A DNA stretch of 64,000 nucleotides from the NCBI RefSeq assembly GCF_963576675.1, contig NC_088915.1, forward strand, positions 83,089,501 to 83,153,500. Reading direction: 5' to 3'. The notes under the pieces were generated by a model. That model had not been told where the DNA came from, did not search any database, and saw only the letters and a list, made by a program, of their open reading frames with translations. Positions 22,692 to 32,551 of the stretch are shown here, in pieces (positions within the stretch are counted from its first letter, which is position 1; the number at the start of each line of letters is the position of its first letter). The stretch comes from Euphorbia lathyris. Lineage: Eukaryota; Streptophyta; Magnoliopsida; Malpighiales; Euphorbiaceae. Position numbers and translations under genes: made by a program.

Positions 22692-22920
22692 TGTTGGAAA
22701 TGAATGAGATGATTTGATAACAACTCAATTTGCTGTGGAAAGTATATATTTTATTGATGTGATACTGAGTTTAAATACAGCAGACACAGTTACAGAATAA
22801 CTGTTCAATAACTACATCCTACAAATCAGTGATTTAAATAACCACTTGAGACAACTGACTAAAATCATATAGATGAAAAATACAAGATAAAATAGCAGTT
22901 ACTAAAGCATAAATTTAACA
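22692..22920 (-). repeat. 5' LTR of the gag-only element
   Basis: TGTTGG...TTAACA on the + strand. The minus-strand element begins here. It is followed by target duplication atagc (22921-22925). Confidence 0.93.
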
Positions 22921-22925
22921 ATAGC

Positions 22926-24329
22926 TCACATGTAAAGGTAAGTTTAAGGTTCATCCTTTGATCTCTCTCTTCTCTTACCCCTGTTTCTCTTCCGGTTTTT
23001 GCGAGTTCTAAGAACTCCTACAGGCGTAAAGGGTATTTCGCTATGTTTGTTTGGTTTTGGTTTGTCTATGAGCTAAGGTTGATTCCTTGGCTCCGATCTT
23101 GGTTCGTGTATTTTGCTGCTCCCTTTGTGTTTTAGAGCATCTTCAACCATTATCTCCATATTTCTTTCCTTATCCCTAATTCTCTATTTTTTTCTTCTTC
23201 AATCCCTAAAATATAATTTATTTTCGAAAAAGAATATTTCATAGTTTTTTATTCTCTTTTTTATTCCATTGTTTTAATTTTACCTTGTTTTTTTTTCTTG
23301 ATGAAATTAAATACTTATGCTTTGACCGATTTGCGATTTGGTACTTGATATTACATTAGAGTTTAATTTATTAGAATTTAATCGATAACCATTTCGAAAT
23401 AAAAATTTTAAGAGTTAAATTATATTTTAAACAATTTTATCTTTTTAAGTTTGAAGTCATTTAGATTTTGTTTTTAATGAGAGAGAATGATAATGTTTAG
23501 AGATAGAAAATTCCAAAAATAATGATTTTGAAAAATTAAAAATATGATTATAAAGTAAATATGATACCAAACAAGTTTAATTATTAAAAAATTTAATTTT
23601 GAGATTGTTATTGGTCAAATTTGATAAAATAAAAAAAAACATGTAAGATTTTGCAACCATAAGATATATTTTTGTGACCATAGTTACCACATCGCAAATC
23701 GGCTAAACTACATGATTTACTAGATTAAGTGGATTGATTAGAATCTACAAGATTTTTTATTCCAATCACAAGTAAATTACATAAAATATATCTGAATTAT
23801 ACCCAAGTTCAAACTTTGGTATTTATATTAAATTTTATCTTAAAAATATACTTTAAGTATTGGTTACCGAATATTTAAATACGTTTCTCAGGTAAAAGAT
23901 CGGTCAACAATTGTTTAACCATTTTTAAACAAATAATTGGACCAATTATACATTTATAAACTATAAAAATTTATGCTGTTTCTCTCTCATTTGAATTTCT
24001 CTCTCTTTGTGTCTCTCTCCTCAAATCTCTTTCTTTCTTCACGTCTCTCTCCTCAAATCTCTTTCTTTCTTCAGTTGCTGTTAATTAAATTGTCTAACTT
24101 AAAAAATGAAATAGTTGTGGTCGAGCAAAGACGACTAGCTGATTAAGCAGTCAATGGACTTAGAAATTTAGATGTAAAAGACTTTATCGTTGGACTTTAA
24201 AACCTGCTTTTTTTTTATCTTAATAGCTATCTCAAAATTAAAATCTATTTAATCCCTAACTTTTTCTTTAACTCTAGCAGCGGATGAGACACAGTCAAAT
24301 TGATGAGATAATCACAGTAAAGGCATCTA
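22926..24329. other. AT-rich spacer with short repeats
   Basis: No supported gene. 22926-23130 continues the relic gene 5' end. gagcatcttcaacc at 23135 resembles the end of common plant MITEs. 23979-24074 is a CT-rich tract with two 32-bp units (tctctctcctcaaatctctt core). 23733-23893 is repeated at 53505-53678 with about 85-90% identity by eye. Confidence 0.6.
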
Positions 24330-26060
24330 ATAGTGATAGCGAGCAGAGAAATTTTACTGATAATGAATCTATATTTTAATAATTTTTACTTTGAAAGTAT
24401 ATTTTAATAACTTCTTAGTGGATATAAATAATATTATAATAGAAAATAACTTTTAAGAGAACATTTCTTTTGTACTTTTGGATCATTTTACACTTAACAT
24501 ATAGATTGCTCCTCATCTATTAGGGTCAAATTTGACCATCATCTCCTTAATAGACAATTTCATATATTAGGGTCAAATTTGACCCTCATCTCCTTAATTT
24601 ATATTGTTATTGATTATTTTTTTTGTACATTTGTTTTAATTTTACACTTAACATATAGATTGTCCCCACTGTCTCTAAATCTTAGATCCGTCCCTGGGTA
24701 AATAGTCCCTTCCAAAAAAAATATTTCGGACACGGTTTAATGGGGTAATTTTTCAAAAATTACCTCAAACAAAAGATTAATCTAAACTTTTGTTTCTAAG
24801 GTAAACTTCAAAATATAACTAAAATGTAAAATTACTCACAATCCCAAGGTAACTAATTTCAACTTGAATCGCAACAGCTAATTCGCATTCAAATTTTACT
24901 ATTTTATTGTTAACACTTTTGTTTAATTTTAATGCCATTATTTGATGGAGGTTTCCTTCCACATTAAATGTCTGATGCGGTATATACTAAGGATGACCGT
25001 ATTTTTACAGGGAGCAACATGATGGGTTATTTAATTTCTTCAGGTTTAACCTATAGTTTTTGTGAAAGCGTTTATAGGTCCAAAAAAATTTCGAATTTTT
25101 TCGGGGACTCGCTGAAAATATTGAAGACGTAATGGGGGATGTAAAACCGTCCCCGCACTGTCACTTTTCCACCTCTAGTTCAGAACCTCTATGTCATGTA
25201 GTGTGCATTACTAATTATAAAATGTCTGAAGTAAATGGAAGACCGAATTGCTGCTGAATTTTTTAGGAAAGTTATGGTCTTAGGATAAGCAATGAATCTA
25301 TAGGGACAATGGACTTTGATGTCCTTTATGGGGTATATCTCATTACTGCTTTTATATTTGTTAACACTTTTGTTTAATCTTAATGTCATTATTAGATGAT
25401 GATGATTTCCGAATAAAATGTATGATGCGGTATATACTAAAGATGACCGTATTTTTACAAGGAGCAACACGATTGTTTATTTAATTCATTTAGATTCAAC
25501 TTATAGGTTTCGTCCGGGCGTTTGTAGGTTTAAAAAAATCTCCGAATTTTTTCAGGGGCTCCCCGAAAATACTATGGACGTAATGGAGGATGTAAAACCG
25601 TCCTCACACCGTCCCTTTTCCACTATCTTACACTGGAAGAGCATTCAATTTTATCGAGAAAAAAAGGTAAAGTTAAAACTAAGGATGACCATATTTTTAC
25701 AGGAAGCAACAAGATTGGTTATTTAATTTCTATAGTTTCAACCTATAGTTTTTGTGCGGGCATGTGTAGGTCCAAAAAATTTCCAAATTTTTTCGAGGAC
25801 TTCCCAAAAACATTGGGGACGTAATGGGGGATGTAAAATCGTCCAAACACCATCCCTTTTCCACCCCTAGTTCGGAACATCTATGCCAGGTTGTGTGCAT
25901 TACTAGATATGAAATATCCGAGGTAAATGGAAGACCGAATGGCTACTGAATTTTCTAAAAAAGTTATGGTCTTATGATGGACAAGTAATGTATAGGGACA
26001 ATGGACTTTGACGTCCTTTATGGGGTATATCTCGTTAGTGCTTCTATATTTGAGAAAACC
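24330..26060. repeat. Fibrillarin-like exon fragments in tandem repeats (left cluster)
   Basis: 24330-25015 matches 55611-56870 (minus a MITE) and 57945-58570. It contains a minus-strand remnant of the fibrillarin-like exon Y (ctaatttcaacttgaatcgc, near 24836-24895), joined to a + strand remnant of exon X (gatgcggtatatactaagga, near 24973). A second exon-X copy lies near 25418-25470. About 25020-26050 holds three related units with the landmark cgaattttttcggggac and 'gatgtaaaaccgtcc' (near 25092, 25540 and 25790). The pieces are in mixed orientation and no intact gene is present. Confidence 0.7.
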
Positions 26061-26616
26061 CGTTATAAGGTAAGAAAAATGTTGATTGTAAAATTGATTC
26101 CTATAATTCTTTATGTTTTAATTGTTTATTTGGGATTAAATGGATGATTAAATAAATTCTTTATATGACTCCTCACGGTGGCCATAATTTCTAGGGACCC
26201 GGCATATGGTCCTACAACATATACAGGAATGATGGTACTGAATTTAGAGAATATCGGATTTTGTCTAAGTCTACAAACCATGGCGATTAGTATATTCATG
26301 AAAGTCTAACGGTAGGGACTAAAAAGTTTATCGAGAAAAACGTTAGGGACTAAACACTTCATCAAGAAAAAGGTTAGGGACCTTACTATGTGTTTTTTAA
26401 AATACAGGGAGTAAATAGTGTGTTTTGTCAAGATATAGGGACTAATAAATTAATTACCCTATAAATTTTTTTAATTTTTCCAAATATCTCTATTGATGCT
26501 TTTCACGAAATTATTGGCAAGTTCTCTTACTTTTCTCTATAATGCATTTAACAATCTTCGAATTATCCGGCTCAATCTCCAAAATCCTAAACTCCATGCC
26601 TAATTAGAAGCATTCC
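26061..26616. other. AT-rich spacer
   Basis: Repetitive 'gggactaaa' phrases (26310-26450) are seen, but no ORF or element boundary. Confidence 0.5.
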
Positions 26617-26629
26617 ATATTGGACATGA

Positions 26630-26764
26630 GTGGTGAAGCTCTTAGCCTAGTGGTTGAGAGCTTACCTATGCCTTGGAAGGTCATGGGTTCGAATCACATC
26701 CGGGTCTGGTGGGGATTTTTCTTTCTTCTTTAATGTAAGCGCATTGCGCAAATTTAAAAAAATA
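26630..26764 (+). mobile_element. tRNA-derived SINE
   Basis: A 135-bp unit has a Pol III A box (tagcctagtggttgagag, near 26645-26662) and B box (gggttcgaatcac, near 26688-26700). It is flanked by a perfect 13-bp target duplication atattggacatga (26617-26629 and 26765-26777). The 3' end is A-rich. The body after the B box is unrelated to tRNA, so this is a retroposed SINE and not a tRNA gene. Confidence 0.9.
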
Positions 26765-26777
26765 ATATTGGACATGA

Positions 26778-27011
26778 TATCTATTAGCTTCAAAATATAA
26801 ATATTAAAAGAAAAAACAAATACAAATACTATATATATTTATTATATACGAGTTGCATATGTCATTTTATAATAGATTTGGAAATGAAAATCTTTAAACT
26901 CAACAAAAAAAAATATTTGGATTTTAATTTTTTGTTAGAAGACATATAAAAACATGAGATAGAAGTTTTGTTAATAATATATGAAATTGGCTCAATTTGT
27001 TAATAGTAGAC
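26778..27011. other. AT-rich spacer left of Gypsy-2
   Basis: No gene. The last bases (gaaattggctcaatttgttaa) together with the first bases right of Gypsy-2 (46795 on) resemble an arm of the MITE at 20739-21310, so Gypsy-2 may have landed in a related MITE. Confidence 0.4.
27007..27011. repeat. Gypsy-2 target site duplication, left copy (tagac)
   Basis: tagac is repeated at 46790-46794 directly after the right LTR. Confidence 0.93.
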
Positions 27012-27520
27012 TGATAACTTGCCGGATCCGATTTGATATTCTCTGCCAGAGTTACCTGCAAAACAGAACCGGAGACAGGATCTCCGGGAAAACTCTCCGA
27101 CGATCAAGTCAGTTTTTGTAAGAAGGTTGGTAATTTGACAATAGTATTGCGGGGAAAATTGTGAGCGTACCTTTTTCCCTCGTTCTTAAGGCCTTTTATA
27201 GGTGTTTTTTAGGTAACCGCCGAGGGCGGTTACTCCTTAGTGGGCCACGTTCTGAGGGCGGTTCCCCCTTTTTAGGCCATGTCCCTTTCGTGGCTTTCAT
27301 GGCAACGAACGTGGTTCTGAGCGGGAGTCTTGATGCTCCGTTTAGGAATTCGGGGCGGTTACTCGCTTCACCCGTTTTCGCTTATTCGGGTCCCATTCGG
27401 GGCGGTTACTCGCTGCGCCCGCTTCCTTTATTCGGGTCTCATCCGATCTTAGACCATAGGTCTAAGTATGGGCTGGGCCTGCGAAATGAGTATGACCCGG
27501 TTTAGCCTCGCGGGTCATCA
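27012..27520 (-). repeat. Gypsy-2 3' LTR
   Basis: 509 bp, TGATAACTTGCC...GGGTCATCA on the + strand (TGAT/ATCA ends). It matches 46281-46789 except for about four substitutions. The minus-strand polypurine tract actaaaggggaggcatg (27521-27537) adjoins it. The ORF it contains on the + strand is also present in the other LTR and is not a gene. Confidence 0.95.
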
Positions 27521-27607
27521 CATGCCTCCCCTTTAGTTTGATACAAGAGCCCTTTAGGGTCTGTTCATAGGGGACGCTTCGTTTTCGCTTGTCTATTCAA
27601 AATTCAA

Positions 27608-29483
27608 ATGGTTGATGAAGTTTCAACCAGTTCTCATGGGTCTGATTCCCACCCCGCTGACTTCCTCCACCTGGCGAATACAACCGACGAGGGTCTAGGT
27701 TTTGACCCTAAGAAGTTGATTCCGCCACATGTCCCAACCCCCCGTTTGTTACCAAAGAGGGACAGGTTGGGAAGCCTAGTTTGTCGCGAGACCATTGAGG
27801 ATTTGCGGGTGCAATATCCTTGGCTCCAAGGTCTCGAGACCATCATTCCCGGGGAGGATAGAGGACCGGGCGATTACCCAAAGGGGTATTTCACCATTTT
27901 CGTCGCCTAGATTATCTGCGGCTTCACTTATCCGCTGGCGGATGAGATTGCTTCCATCCTCGGCGGTTACAGAATCGCACCCGGGCAGTTACATCCAAAT
28001 GGATGGGCCGACTTGACCCTGGATAAATTTCTGGCGGATTGTTTGGAGGTTCCTTTCTCGCTTAAAATTTTCTCCAAGCTTCATCATTTCAAGAGTTCGG
28101 CGGGGTATTTCACTTTCATCCGCCAGAGCGGATACTATGGTTTTGACGAGAAACTGAACAAGATCCGCGAGTGGGATCGCTCTTACTTTTTTTATCAAGT
28201 TTAATGAGGGAAATCCGAACTTCCTTCGCCATTGGGGCCGGCCCAATGTGAAGAGTTTGAACTTCGGTTATCCCAGCGAGGAAGAATCCGCCGTCATCAA
28301 GTTCCTGAAGAGTACCCCTCCTTTTGTATGGACATATGATCAGGCCTTCCATATGCTAAGGAGCCGAGTAGCGATTGCCTACCGCGAGGGGGATCACGTG
28401 GTCTATATCCCTTATCGCGTTTTTGTACAAGGTACTTTTTATTTCCAAGTTGATGATTTCTTTTAATCCTTTGCAGGGGTGATCCTTTATCTCAAATCGC
28501 TGCAGATCGGGAGGCTAAAGCCTTAGCGAGAAGGAAGAAGCGGATGGCGGACTAGGACCTTTGGCATGGCCGTGAGTTTTTCTTGCAAGGACATTGTCTC
28601 TTCCATATGCAATGTCCTCGGGCGGCTTCCCTCTGCTTCCCGTGTGCGCGAACAAGTACCGCTCCCTACCGCTGTGGAGGGGATCGAGAAGCGTTCTGTA
28701 GAGGTATATTGTTGCTTGTCATTGTCTTTCAAGGATCTTGCATCCATTGTAACCGCCTATTTCTATTCGCCCTTTTTTATTCGTGAGCCGTCTTATATGC
28801 AGATTATCAATTTCGCTGAGGGCATTCTCCGAAGGGATGCCGAGCGAGCCAAGGAGTTGGAAGGTCTTGGTACTGAATTGGCGACTCAGAAGTCACTTTA
28901 TGATGATGTCCAAGGGAAGGTGAAGGTCCTAGAAGGCGCCCTTCAGAAGGCTGTGAGCGAGAAGGAGGAGGCTCTTAAATCTCTTCAGGCTAAGTCCGAT
29001 GAGCTGCGAAAGGCCCTCGATGATCTAGCTGATTCCAAGGAGACACAAAAGAAGAGGGCTGAGGAAATTCTGGCTGAAGACGGTGCCCGCATCTACTAGT
29101 ATGGGGAGCGGATTCATGCCGCTTATGAGCATGGACATCAGGGTCTCGTACTTAACCGCCCCAAGGTTCCCATCCCTGAAAAGGATTTAACTGAGAAGTG
29201 GGACAAGCTGGAAGCCGAGGATGCTGATATGGATGAGGTACTCCTCTTAGATTGGAAGAGTTTTCAGGAATCTCCAATTATCGGCGAGACCCCTACCCAG
29301 AATGCGGAAGAAGGAGCACCGCAGGACATCTCTCAGCCTGAGCAAGAGGTACCGCCCTCTGAAGCATTTATTGATTCGAGGGTTGAGGATTCGCTTGAAG
29401 TAGATCCGCCCACTGGAGGAGATGAGGGAGTCGCTGGAGGCGAGGAAAGCAATAGGGGTGAAGGAGAGGAAGTCTTAGCATAG
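27608..29483 (+). pseudogene. Gypsy-2 antisense spliced gene, homologous to the Gypsy-1 one
   Basis: It starts 88 bp from the LTR and reads opposite to pol. Predicted exons: 27608-28431, 28477 to at least 28550, and 28803-29483, with GT-AG sites (acaag|gtactt, tttgcag|ggg, atatgcag|att). Exon 1 has LHPNGWADLTLDKFLADCL and YGFDEKLNKIREWDRS and aligns with the Gypsy-1 exon 1. Exon 3 is a coiled coil (about 28860-29090) with an acidic Pro/Glu-rich tail. In-frame TAG codons lie at 27908, 28553 and 29097, and a poly-T frameshift near 28187-28193. Gypsy-1 has different breaks, so the parent gene was presumably intact. Function unknown. Confidence 0.78.
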
Positions 29484-29769
29484 TTTAATTTATATTCGGA
29501 CTTTTTGTATGTAACAAACTGCCCATATATATTAATTTTCTTTCACTTGCCGCTTTGCCTATACGTGCGATTATTGTCACTTTATTTTCATGTATGATCC
29601 TTGCCTTTTGCCGACTTCATACTTGTAATTCTTCATAGTAATTTTTGCTTTCGCTAGGGTGGCCAAACCTTTTTTGCAATTTTTGAGTACTCGTTTATTC
29701 GCTTAATTTTATGCCTTACTCTATTATTTTTCTTTCGAAAATAATATAATCATAAGGTTAATCATAAGG
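29484..29769. other. Gypsy-2 spacer after the antisense gene
   Basis: Pyrimidine-rich, no ORF. It may contain the 3' end of the antisense transcript. Confidence 0.5.
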
Positions 29770-30083
29770 TTTTGCGAGTGATGCGTAATCATGCATCCGC
29801 CTTTCTTTAATAGGCAACACATTTATGTGTTTTTTGAGTTTAACCCTAAGGGTTTTGCGAGTGATGCGTAATCATGCATCCGCCTTTCTTTAATAGGCAA
29901 CACATTTATGTGTTTTTTGAGTTTAACCCTAAGGGTTTTGCGAGTGATGCGTAATCATGCATCTGCCTTTCTTTAATAGGCAACACATTTATGTGTTTTT
30001 TGAGTTTAACCCTAAGGGTTTTGCGAGTGATGCGTAATCATGCATCCGCCTTTCTTTAATAGGCAACACATTTATGTGTTTTT
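29770..30083 (-). repeat. 83-bp tandem repeat, about 3.8 copies, in the Gypsy-2 3' region
   Basis: Units start at 29770, 29853, 29936 and 30019 (ttttgcgagtgatgcg), almost identical (one c/t change in the third). Each unit includes the interrupted palindrome gatgcgtaatcatgcatc. The array lies between pol and the antisense gene, a region known in Tat/Ogre elements to seed satellite repeats. Confidence 0.93.
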
Positions 30084-30274
30084 AAGAACAATCCGCATTC
30101 GGGCGTAACATATTGAATAAATGTAATAATTGAACACCTTTATTGATAAAGAGAAAAGGTTTATTACATAGGTACACCAACTGTGTGGGATCAAAGCCTC
30201 ATTAAAACCTTTTATCAGAAAACCCAATGGGAAAAACTCATAAAAGGAAAAAGAGTACTCGTCATTTCCTCGAA

Positions 30275-30672
30275 CTACTCGGCCTTTTTATATAGGCGTA
30301 GATTCTCTAGATTCCAGGTGCGCGGGAGCTTCTTTCCGCTCATTTCTTCTATTTCAAAAGTGGCTGGTCCCAACTTCTTGGATACTTTGTATGGTCCGAT
30401 CCAGTTGACGTCCAGCTTGCCTTTGCCATCTCTGGATTGTATTTTATCCGCTTTTTTCAAGACCAAGTCGTTCTCGTTGATTATTACTTTTCGCATTCTT
30501 CTGTCATGATATTTCTTGATTCTATTGCGATATACTGCCATTCGCATGTAAGCTTTTTCTCTTCGTTCCTCCACAGAATCCAAAGCATCTCTAATGTTGA
30601 TAGGATTTTGTGTGTCGCAATAATAAATTATCCGATCTGTGGGTGACTTGATTTCAACAGGTAGGACTGCTT
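30275..30672 (-). pseudogene. Gypsy-2 integrase C-terminal part (after the Copia-2 insertion)
   Basis: It continues the pol frame across the insertion: the right part stops inside LVYGAEA and the left part resumes with AVLPVEIK, sharing the 5-bp duplication tgctt. It contains the integrase C-terminal domain (VLKKADKIQSRDGKGKL, WIGPYKV, LPRTWNLENLRLY) and ends without a chromodomain at 30275. The frame is open, so this part is inactivated only by the insertion. Confidence 0.92.
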
Positions 30673-32018
30673 TGTTGGTCCCTTGTAAGGTTGCAAATAT
30701 AGTTCCAAGGGGGGGTTAGGAACTATTTTACCTTTTTGAAATAATTTGGGCAGATTTCTTTTCTTTAAGAAAAGTTTATAAAACAGCGGCACTTAACACT
30801 CAGCAATACATTGGCTTAGTCAACTAGTGACTAGGACAGCTTTGTTGCTTAGGTCAGGAAATAGCACTTAGAGTCTATTCCTGAGCCTGCTTGTTTGTAG
30901 CGCACAACTCAGCTTGACCTCTTTTACTTGGTCAGTTTTAGTTTGTTTTAAGCAAGCAATATAAATAAGGAGTTAAGGTTTAAGAAAACTTCACTCAGCA
31001 GATTTATCCAGGTTCGGCTTCTTCTAAGCCTACGTCCTGTCCCCGGAACACTTCCGAGATTTCAAATCCTCTACTGAGCTCTTTAAAGGTAGAGCCTCAA
31101 ACCTTTTACAATATCAGCAATTGAGTATGACAAGAGTACCTTCCTCTATACTTCTACTCAATCCTAATCTCTCCGCTGAGTACTTAAAACCGAGTACTCA
31201 GCCTCTCCTTTCTACTTCTAGAAATGATAAAGATTTTGTCCTAAACAACAATTGCTAGAACACCTTAGATGATTGAAAAACAATCACTCTAGACTTTTAC
31301 ACAAATGAATAGACTTTGTAGTGTAAGAATTTTTCTTTGCTTTTGATGGAGAACTTTTATATACGTTTGGTCAGCGTAACGGCTTTTGCTCAAAGTTCTC
31401 TAAAGAATGTGGATTCTGAATGCTCTATTTATAGAGAGCTTCTGGTTATTTCGAATTTCGAAATAACCGTTGGAGGGAAACGGCTACAAGTCGCTTTCAC
31501 TGAGTCTGCCAGTAGTTTTCTTTAGCCAATCAGATTCCAGCGTCTTCTGTTCTTCGGTCAGTGTGTCAGTATGTTCCACCATTTTGGGTAACGTCAACCA
31601 GACAGCTTGTTGTGTCTTCTGAACTTTACTAAATGGGGAAATACTTTGTCTGGAAGCTGTCTTATGGTCAGCAGCTGTCTTGCACGTTTTATCGAGACAG
31701 CTCAGCAGCTTCATACCGAAGTTATCTACGTGGATCTTCTCGATCCTTCTTTACTCAGCATGCGTTTCATCACTTCAACGGCGACGTTTTGGAGATACGC
31801 GGGCTGAGTGGTCTTTGGCTTGTTTGACTTGGGCCTTGATTTCCATATAGGGCTTGAGCCTTATGATCTTTATGTCTTATGATAAATTATAAACTCAACA
31901 TTGAACAAACACATTAGTAACACTAAATCAAAGCATTTAAACTTAGTGTGTTGTAGAATATTTACTTTCACTTAATTAATTTTGTCAAATCAAAATCTTG
32001 TGGAAAGGTGTTTCAACA
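30673..32018 (-). repeat. Copia-2 3' LTR (1,346 bp)
   Basis: TGTTGGTCCC...TTTCAACA on the + strand. It contains a TATA box (minus-strand ctataaatagagc, 31424-31436) and, just upstream, the perfect 25-bp palindrome at 31444-31468. Confidence 0.96.
31424..31468 (-). promoter_or_regulatory. Copia-2 LTR core promoter: TATA box and adjoining palindrome
   Basis: Read on the minus strand, a perfect palindrome (12-bp arms ggttatttcgaa, one central base, 31444-31468) is followed after about 8 bp by ctataaatagagc. The same pair is present in the other LTR (40454-40478) and, with one palindrome mismatch, in the Copia-1 3' LTR (15680-15730). A transcription-factor or repressor site is inferred. Confidence 0.6.
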
Positions 32019-32551
32019 AACTCCCCCATTTTGATGTTGGCAAAACTAATCAGCAAGGAACTCAGTATGTGCTCCCCCATGATAGTTGACCTTTTCAATT
32101 AAGTGAACTCCCCCGTGAGGACAGAACTACTGACCTAGTTTTATTCTAAACATTCTAAGGTTTAGCTGAATAAGCCTAAGATCAGTTTTCAGTTATAGGT
32201 CAGCTTATGGGTCATATTCTATTTTACTCGGTATTCAGCGGAAGTGATGTATAGTGACGGAGCGCTGAGTAAATCATTTGTTCAATGGTTTATATTTGAC
32301 AAGTTCAAACATTTATATGCAGCATGCATTTATATAATACTTGGCATTTGATGGATGAATAATCAATAATTTAAATTCGAATGCAAGTATTTCAGAAGTT
32401 AGGCATATTGTTTAAAACAAAACAACAAACAAGAAAAACATTACAAAGCAAGATAACGAAATAACAAAATAAACTTCTTCTTCCTAACTTCTAACACTCT
32501 AGTTTCTTTCACTTAGAGTCTCTAGTTTCTTTCACTTAGAGTTCCTTCTCC
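32019..32551 (-). other. Copia-2 3' untranslated region with three polypurine tracts
   Basis: On the minus strand gggggag occurs at 32108-32114, 32072-32078 and 32021-32027. The last adjoins the 3' LTR and is the functional polypurine tract. There is no ORF. Confidence 0.85.

Larger units (their letters stand above)
21693..22920 (-). mobile_element. Tiny gag-only copia-type LTR element (1,228 bp)
   Basis: It is a complete element in miniature: two 229-230-bp LTRs, a tRNA-iMet-type primer site, a polypurine tract and one gag ORF, with no pol. A 5-bp target duplication atagc is present at 21688-21692 and 22921-22925. The LTRs differ at only a few positions, so insertion was recent. This is the architecture described for terminal-repeat retrotransposons with a gag domain (TR-GAG), but at the very short end. 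It must use enzymes from another copia element to move. Confidence 0.93.

Noticed and set aside
23135..23210. MITE starting gagcatcttcaacc
   Set aside because: Only one end was recognised; no inverted partner or target duplication found nearby.
25418..25726. 102-aa + strand ORF starting MYDAVYTKDDRIF
   Set aside because: Only its start matches exon X; the rest reads repeat DNA through a lost splice donor.
26640..26705. tRNA gene
   Set aside because: A and B boxes are present but no cloverleaf acceptor stem closes, and flanking duplications show a SINE.
27161..27505. 114-aa ORF on the + strand, repeated at 46430-46774
   Set aside because: It lies wholly inside the two Gypsy-2 LTRs and reads promoter/leader DNA. 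Presence twice is explained by the LTR pair.
31484..31827. Short ORFs repeated at 40494-40837
   Set aside because: Identical positions inside the two Copia-2 LTRs; non-coding.
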